In this document: piece after piece, positions 59,126 through 64,000 of the stretch
Layout: every line of letters starts with the position of its first letter
Position numbering within the stretch: position 1 is the stretch's first letter
Source of the DNA: Clostridium sp. NkU-1
GTDB taxonomy: Bacteria > Bacillota_A > Clostridia > Lachnospirales > Lachnospiraceae
Length of the DNA: 64,000 bases
Assembly: GCA_001312405.1 (NCBI GenBank)
Contig: BBDR01000004.1
Location: forward strand, 248,001 to 312,000
Direction: 5' to 3'
Position numbers and translations under genes: made by a program
Notes under the pieces: generated by a model
What the model was told of the DNA's origin: nothing
The model's database searches: none
What the model saw: the letters and a program-made list of their open reading frames with translations, nothing else

Positions 59126-59779
59126 ATGAGATTTTTTTTAGACACAGCCAATGTCACAGATATCAGGAAAGCCAATGACATGGGAGTGATCTGCGGAGTG
59201 ACCACCAATCCTTCCCTGATTGCAAAAGAAGGAAGAGACTTTCATGAAGTGATCAAAGAGATCACCGGGATTGTGGACGGGCCGGTCAGCGGTGAAGTAA
59301 AGGCAACCACCACCGATGCAGAAGGCATGATAAAGGAAGGCAGGGAAATTGCTGCCATTCATCCCAACATGGTGGTTAAGATACCTATGACTGTGGAAGG
59401 GCTGAAAGCCACAAAGGTGCTGTCTTCTGAGGGGATTAAGACAAATGTAACTCTTGTATTTTCAGCCGCCCAGGCTCTTTTGGCAGCCAGGGCAGGAGCT
59501 TCTTATGTTTCTCCGTTTTTAGGGCGTCTTGATGATATTTCCATGCCGGGAATTCATTTGATCGAAGAAATTATGGATATCTTTCAGATGCACGATATTA
59601 AGGCCCAGATTATTGCAGCCAGTGTGCGCAATCCCATTCATGTCATTGACTGCGCAAAAGCAGGGGCAGACATTGCAACGGTTCCCTATAACGTTATCCT
59701 GCAGATGACAAAACACCCTTTAACAGACCAGGGGATTGAAAAATTCCAGGAGGATTACCGTAAGGTATTTGGGGAGTAA
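59126..59779 (+). CDS. fsa: Fructose-6-phosphate aldolase / transaldolase-like protein (FSA/TalC)
   Basis: 217 residues, class I aldolase. Visible: [35 protein letters not shown], Schiff-base Lys in [14 protein letters not shown] near residue 85, [43 protein letters not shown]. The family covers F6P aldolase and short transaldolases; which applies here cannot be told. Last gene of the ula operon, linking it to the pentose-phosphate pathway. Intact. Confidence 0.9.
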   Translation: MRFFLDTANVTDIRKANDMGVICGVTTNPSLIAKEGRDFHEVIKEITGIVDGPVSGEVKATTTDAEGMIKEGREIAAIHPNMVVKIPMTVEGLKATKVLSSEGIKTNVTLVFSAAQALLAARAGASYVSPFLGRLDDISMPGIHLIEEIMDIFQMHDIKAQIIAASVRNPIHVIDCAKAGADIATVPYNVILQMTKHPLTDQGIEKFQEDYRKVFGE

Positions 59780-59853
59780 GAAACATTAGGGATGTTAAGA
59801 CCTGACGGGGCTTATGAGATGAATTGTCTTTTTGATATGGTGTTATTATGTAA

Positions 59854-59885
59854 AAGCCTGCCTTCCTGGACGGAAAGGTGGGCTT
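59854..59885 (+). terminator. Terminator after the ula operon
   Basis: AAGCCTGCCTTCC pairs with GGAAAGGTGGGCTT (one mismatch), then a T-rich tail. It lies between the convergent ula operon and sigG. Confidence 0.7.
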
Positions 59886-59929
59886 GTATTTTATAAGAAA
59901 GTCCGTTTCGCCTGATGGCTTGCCGGTGT

Positions 59930-60705
59930 CTAAGAAAGGTAATTTTTCATGGTCTTTAACGCATTTTTTTCCAGACGGCTTACCTGTGCCTGGCTGATAT
60001 GGATTTCTTCCGCTACTTCGGTCTGGGTCTTTCCTTCAAAAAAACGCATGTCAATGATGTGGCGTTCCCTTTCCGGAAGGCGTCTCATGGCCTCGTTTAA
60101 GGAGATGTCCTCCACCCAGTTTTCCTCCAGATTTTTTTGTCACTGATCTGGTCCATGACAAAGAGGGGATCACCTCCGTCGGAATAGACCGGCTCATAAA
60201 GGCTGACCGGGCTTTGAATGGCATCCAGGGCATAGGTGATGTCCTCTTTGCTGACTCCAATCTCATCGGCGATCTCCATAAGGGTCGGTTCCTTTAAGTT
60301 CTTCTTCATTAAATTTTCTTTGGCATAAATTGCCTTATAAGCGGTATCACGCAGGGACCGGCTGACGCGGATGGAATTATTATCCCGAAGATAACGCCGT
60401 ACTTCGCCCAGAATCATGGGCACCGCATAGGTGGAGAACCGGACGTTCTGCGTAATATCGAAATTATCAATGGCTTTGATTAAACCGATGCAGCCAATCT
60501 GAAATAAATCGTCTACGTTTTCATTGCTGCCGGAAAAACGTTGTATGACACTGAGAACCAGTCTTAAGTTTCCCTTAATGTAATCTTCTCTGGCCTTTTT
60601 ATCTCCGTCAAGAATCCGTTTGAACAGAACTTCCTTCTCTTCGTTGCTAAGAAGAGGAAGCTTGGAAGTATTGACACCACAAATCTCTACTTTGTATCCA
60701 GACAT
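59930..60705 (-). CDS. sigG: Sporulation sigma factor SigG
   Basis: About 258 residues, late forespore sigma. N-terminal YKVEICGVNTSKLPLLSNEE is the SigG-specific start; region 2 NLRLVLSVIQRFSGSNENVD and DLFQIGCIGLIKAIDNFDI; region 3 LMEIADEIGVSKEDITYALD; region 4 LPERERHIIDMRFFEGKTQT and EVAEEIHISQAQVSRLEKNA. One break at + strand seven T, 60132-60138; eight restores SDKKNLEENWVEDISLNEAM. ATG preceded by GGAGGG. Confidence 0.95.
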
Positions 60706-60742
60706 ATCTTTCCCTCCGCATCATTCATTATTCTCATAAAGA

Positions 60743-60772
60743 AATGATGTACTCAATCGAGGGCTTTTATAC
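60743..60772 (-). promoter_or_regulatory. SigF/SigG-like promoter candidate for sigG
   Basis: On the minus strand GTATA (60772-60768), 18 bases, CATCATT (60749-60743), similar to the SigG pattern (-35 GnATA, -10 CATnnTA). The position about 40 bases before the ATG is plausible; the match is partial. Confidence 0.35.
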
Positions 60773-60813
60773 GATAGCCGGATCAAAATTAATTTCCAGT
60801 TTTTAGGGCATTA

Positions 60814-61584
60814 TTAATCCTGCTTATTTTTTTCATACAGAATCAGCAGTCCCTTTAATAGCAGAACGTCGTCGTAATGAATTTTATGACGGCACAGCGG
60901 GACGACGGAGGAAGCCAGGCCTCCGGTTGCCACGAGACTGGCAGAAGTTCCAAGTTCTTCCTCCATTCGGTCGATGACACCATCGATCATGGCAGCGTTG
61001 CCGTAAAGGATTCCGTTTTTCATACAGTCAATGGTATTTTTGCCGATTACCCTGGTAGGCTTGTTTAATCCGATGTATGGAAGCTGTGCTGCCCGGCTGC
61101 TTAAAGAATCCAGGGATACTCTTAAGCCTGGAAATATTATGCCGCCGGAGTAGTTTCCCTCCCGGTCAATGACGGACATGGTGGTGGCAGTTCCCATATC
61201 AATAACGATGATGGGAGCAGGATATTCCTTTAAAGCAGCAACTGCATCAACGATTAAGTCGCTTCCAACAGCCTTAGGGTTGTCCATTTTAATATTCAAT
61301 CCGGTTTTCATTCCGGAGCCGACTACCATAGGTGTTTTTCCTGTTATTTTTTTAACGGCACACAGGACCACTTCCGTAAGAGGAGGAACAACAGAAGACA
61401 GGATCGCCCCTTCGATAGAAGAGAGAGGCAGGTTGTGAATTTCCATAATATCTTTTATATTAACCGCATACTCCAGCTCGGTTTTCCCCTGGTTGGTGGT
61501 AACTCGTTCTACAAAGTAGATTCCTGTATTGTCGATGCCGCCTATGACAATATTACTGTTTCCCATATCAATGGCCAAAATCAT
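60814..61584 (-). CDS. coaX: Type III pantothenate kinase
   Basis: 256 residues, ASKHA fold. First step of CoA synthesis; uses ATP and pantothenate, needs K+ or NH4+ and resists feedback by CoA. Visible: ILAIDMGNSNIVIGGIDN (phosphate-1 Asp), VGSDLIVDAVAALKEY, VIDMGTATTMSVIDREGNYS with the catalytic Asp and GGIIFPGLRVSLDSL, LVATGGLA. Intact. Divergent from coaBC, which catalyses the next two steps. Confidence 0.95.
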   Translation of the reverse strand: MILAIDMGNSNIVIGGIDNTGIYFVERVTTNQGKTELEYAVNIKDIMEIHNLPLSSIEGAILSSVVPPLTEVVLCAVKKITGKTPMVVGSGMKTGLNIKMDNPKAVGSDLIVDAVAALKEYPAPIIVIDMGTATTMSVIDREGNYSGGIIFPGLRVSLDSLSSRAAQLPYIGLNKPTRVIGKNTIDCMKNGILYGNAAMIDGVIDRMEEELGTSASLVATGGLASSVVPLCRHKIHYDDVLLLKGLLILYEKNKQD

Positions 61585-61667
61585 AAAGGGAACTCCTTTC
61601 CAACTTTTTTTCTTGTGCTATACTGTAGAGTATCATATTTTAAGACGAAAAACAACGGGAGGCACTT

Positions 61668-62879
61668 ATGCTGAAAGGAAAAAAATATCATTTTGGGAGT
61701 AACAGGAAGCATAGCGGCTTATAAGATAGCCGGGCTTGCCAGCATGCTGGTTAAAAAGGGCTGCAAGGTACATGTATTAATGACCCAAAATGCCACAAAT
61801 TTTATTAATCCCATTACGTTTGAAACATTGACAGGCAATAAATGTCTGGTGGATACCTTTGACCGGAATTTTTCCTTTAACGTGGAGCATGTATCCCTGG
61901 CAAAGCTTGCCGATGTTGTAATGATCGCTCCGGCCAGTGCCAATGTGATCGCAAAACTTGCCCATGGGATAGCGGATGATATGCTGACAACCACTGTTCT
62001 GGCATGCAGATGCAGGAAAATCATTTCTCCTGCCATGAATACCAATATGTATGAAAATCCAATCGTTCAGGATAATCTAAGGATTTGTGAATCCTATGGA
62101 ATGGAAGTGATACGCCCTGATTTCGGATATCTGGCCTGTGGAGATATCGGGGCAGGAAAGATGCCGGATCCTGAGGTGCTTTTTGATTTCATTGAAAGAG
62201 AAGTCTGCTTTGAAAAGGACCTGGCAGGAAAGAAAATTCTGGTTACCGCCGGTCCCACCAGGGAAGCCATTGATCCGGTCCGGTTTATCACCAACCATTC
62301 CACAGGAAAAATGGGCTATGCTGTGGCAAAGGCGGCTTCTCTCCGGGGGGCGGAAGTGACGCTTGTGAGCGGAAGAACGGCTGTGCCAAAGCCTCGGTTT
62401 GTACACCTCATAGAAGTTGACAGCGCAAAGGAAATGTTTAATGCGGTTACGGCGAAAGCAGGAGAACAGGATGCTGTCATTAAGGCCGCCGCTGTGGCGG
62501 ATTACCGTCCAAAACACGTAGGAACGGAAAAAAACAAAGAAAAAAAGAGGGAGAAATGGTTATAGAACTGGAACGGACGGACGATATCCTTAAATGGCTG
62601 GGAGAGCATCGGAAAAAGGGACAGTTTCTTTGCGGCTTTTCCATGGAAACCCAGAACATGCTGGAAAATTCAAGGGTAAAGCTTGATAAAAAGAAAATCG
62701 ATATGATTGTTGCCAATAACTTAAAAGTGGCCGGAGCCGGTTTTGGAACAGATACTAATGTAGTCACCATCATAACAAAGGAAAAAGAGCTGCCGCTTGA
62801 GACCATGACAAAGGATGAAGTAGCGCACCGCATTCTGGATGAGATATTTACCCGTCAGAATGAGGGAAAGAAGGAGTAG
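61668..62879 (+). CDS. coaBC: Phosphopantothenoylcysteine decarboxylase / phosphopantothenate-cysteine ligase
   Basis: About 402 residues. N-terminal flavoprotein CoaC: ILGVTGSIAAYKIAGLASML, catalytic His in VEHVSLAKLADVVMIAPASA, ISPAMNTNMYENPI, GYLACGDIGAGKM (catalytic Cys loop). C-terminal CoaB: ILVTAGPTREAIDPVRFITN, HSTGKMGYAVAKAA, AAAVADYRPK, KIDMIVANN. Breaks: seven A at 61679-61685, 62528-62534 and 62540-62546, each restored with six (EKTKKKEGEMVIELERTDDI). Needed for CoA, so a real double null is unlikely. Confidence 0.95.
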
Positions 62880-62885
62880 GGCATT

Positions 62886-63701
62886 ATGAGAATTGAGAAA
62901 AGACAAATGATTGTACCAGGGCAGTTGACCGGCCCAGTTTGCCTGACCGGTTATTTATTGGACAGCATAAGCGTAAATCCGGATATGCTCCGCCCTGCTG
63001 TTATCGTGCTTCCCGGAGGCGGATACAGCCGTAAGTCGGACCGGGAGAGCGAACCAATAGCCCTGCAGTTTATGTCCATGGGCTGCCACAGTTTTATTCT
63101 GGATTACAGCGTGGACCCCAACCGCTTTCCAACTTCACTAAGGGAGCTTGGGGAGGCGGTGGCTTTCATCCGGGAACACGGGGCAGAGTGGAAGGTTGAT
63201 ACCAATAAAATCATTGTATGCGGTTTTTCTGCCGCAGGGCATTTGGCCTGCAGCCTTGGGGTTTTCTGGGAAAAGGATTTTGTTTGGGAAGCCATAAAAC
63301 GGACTCCAGGGGAAATCCGTCCGGATGGACTGATTTTAAATTATCCTGTGATCACAAGCGGAGAATTTAAGCATGCCGGTTCTATTTTAAGCCTTCTGGG
63401 AGAACATGCGACAACAGAAGAGACAGCGGCAGTATCTTTAGAAAACTTTGTAACGGAGAAGACCCCGAAAACCTTCCTATGGCATACGTATACCGATAAT
63501 GCGGTTCCTCTTGAAAACAGCCTGCTCCTGGCTGCTGCCATGAGAAGGCATAACGTAAATTTTGAACTTCATGTTTATCCTGCAGGAGGCCACGGCTTAT
63601 CTCTTGCCAACGAGGAAACGGCAGGCTCCAATGAGTCCCTTATAGAACCCTCCTGCCAGAGCTGGATTTCCCTTGCAAAAACCTGGATTTCTAATTTCTA
63701 A
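62886..63701 (+). CDS. Alpha/beta-hydrolase, acetyl-esterase/BD-FAE type
   Basis: 271 residues, no signal peptide. Oxyanion-hole motif VIVLPGGGYSRKS near residue 40, nucleophile Ser in VCGFSAAGHLACSLG near 113, Asp in YTDNAVPLENSLL near 208, His in YPAGGHGLSLANEE near 238: a complete catalytic triad of the BD-FAE/acetylxylan-esterase group. Cytoplasmic deacetylation of imported acetylated sugars or xylo-oligomers is plausible. Intact; 6 bases after coaBC. Confidence 0.85.
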   Translation: MRIEKRQMIVPGQLTGPVCLTGYLLDSISVNPDMLRPAVIVLPGGGYSRKSDRESEPIALQFMSMGCHSFILDYSVDPNRFPTSLRELGEAVAFIREHGAEWKVDTNKIIVCGFSAAGHLACSLGVFWEKDFVWEAIKRTPGEIRPDGLILNYPVITSGEFKHAGSILSLLGEHATTEETAAVSLENFVTEKTPKTFLWHTYTDNAVPLENSLLLAAAMRRHNVNFELHVYPAGGHGLSLANEETAGSNESLIEPSCQSWISLAKTWISNF

Positions 63702-63717
63702 TATGAAAGAAAGAATC

Positions 63718-63746
63718 TTGACTTGTGATTAGAATCATACTACAAT
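63718..63746 (+). promoter_or_regulatory. Promoter of prfC
   Basis: TTGACT (63718-63723), 17-base spacer, TACAAT (63741-63746), 40 bases before the GTG start. Confidence 0.7.
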
Positions 63747-63785
63747 AGACAAGATCTAGACGTAAATTTTGGAGGAACTATTTTT

Positions 63786-64000
63786 GTGAATATAGCGGAA
63801 GAAATTAAAAAGAGAAGAACATTTGCCATTATTTCCCATCCGGATGCGGGAAAAACTACTTTGACCGAGAAATTTCTGCTTTATGGAGGTGCCATTAATC
63901 TGGCCGGAACCGTAAAAGGAAGAAAAGGCGCCAAGCATGCTGTTTCCGACTGGATGGAGATAGAAAAGGAGAGAGGAATTTCCGTCACCTCCTCTGTTTT
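63786..64000 (+). CDS. prfC: Peptide chain release factor 3, N-terminal fragment
   Basis: First 71 residues of RF3, the GTPase that recycles RF1/RF2. G1 motif [20 protein letters not shown] near residue 13, [20 protein letters not shown], and switch region [17 protein letters not shown] (SDWM and RGISV are RF3-specific). GTG start at 63786 after GGAGG. Cut by the window end. Confidence 0.93.
   Translation, partial: MNIAEEIKKRRTFAIISHPDAGKTTLTEKFLLYGGAINLAGTVKGRKGAKHAVSDWMEIEKERGISVTSSV

Noticed and set aside
1..64000. CRISPR array, prophage, integrase, transposase, tRNA or rRNA
   Set aside because: I found no regularly spaced direct repeats with unique spacers, no phage or transposase motifs, and no tRNA-like folds or rRNA sequence. 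The dispersed repeats are intercistronic and not spaced as CRISPR.

Overview
The window is a chromosomal segment of an anaerobic, spore-forming clostridial Firmicute, most like the Lachnospiraceae (Lacrimispora / Clostridium saccharolyticum-type). The evidence is an [FeFe]-hydrogenase maturase (HydF), forespore and mother-cell sigma factors (SigE with SpoIIGA, SigG), an anaerobic-type cobalamin pathway (CbiB/CbiP/CbiC), a valine T-box leader, DUF4364/DUF5716/DUF5717 proteins typical of Lachnospiraceae, and AGGAGG-type ribosome binding sites. No phage, transposase, CRISPR array, rRNA or tRNA was seen.

Layout. 1-3.7 kb: end of hydF, an orphan Na+-pump decarboxylase beta plus small subunit, and a MATE exporter behind a promoter and attenuator-like hairpin. 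3.9-9.8 kb: cobalamin operon cobS-cobU-cbiB-cobD-cbiP-cbiC. 9.9-21.5 kb: a sugar-responsive block with a YesN-type response regulator, YesM-type kinase, two membrane-anchored sugar-binding proteins, the Mgl-type ABC transporter (mglB, mglA, mglC), a CYTH protein and a further sugar-binding lipoprotein. 21.5-26.5 kb: DJ-1/PfpI protein, family-1 solute-binding protein and a Cache/GGDEF/EAL signalling protein. 26.5-33.2 kb: proteostasis cluster tig-clpP-clpX-lon-engB. 33.2-35.9 kb: polar amino-acid ABC transporter. 35.9-39.2 kb (minus strand): acetyltransferase, small membrane protein, DUF4364 regulator, malic enzyme. 39.3-45 kb: three-gene operon of poorly described proteins (DUF5717, an actin/Hsp70-like DUF5716 protein, a TPR-like protein). 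45-51.4 kb: T-box and valS, spoIIGA-sigE, and an ECF sigma/RsiV-like pair. 51.4-59.8 kb: L-ascorbate-type PTS and pentose-phosphate operon (ula) with a DeoR regulator and four operator-like repeats around its promoter. 59.9-64 kb: sigG and coaX on the minus strand, then coaBC, an esterase and the start of prfC.

Two properties run through the whole window. First, about 50-60 reading-frame breaks interrupt most genes, including essential ones (valS, tig, clpX, coaBC, sigG). Most are one or two extra A/T in runs of 6-8, and most of the rest are one missing base in a short G or C run. Correcting each break restores a family-typical protein, so I read them as consensus sequencing errors and annotate full genes across them, giving each break position. 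Second, a 52-bp, two-hairpin repeat lies just upstream of eight genes, always in the direction of translation and usually supplying the Shine-Dalgarno sequence, with a ninth copy in the valS leader. A second repeat family and a 45-bp promoter/leader hairpin cassette (two copies) are also present.

All family assignments come from reading motifs and recalling families; no database search was run.
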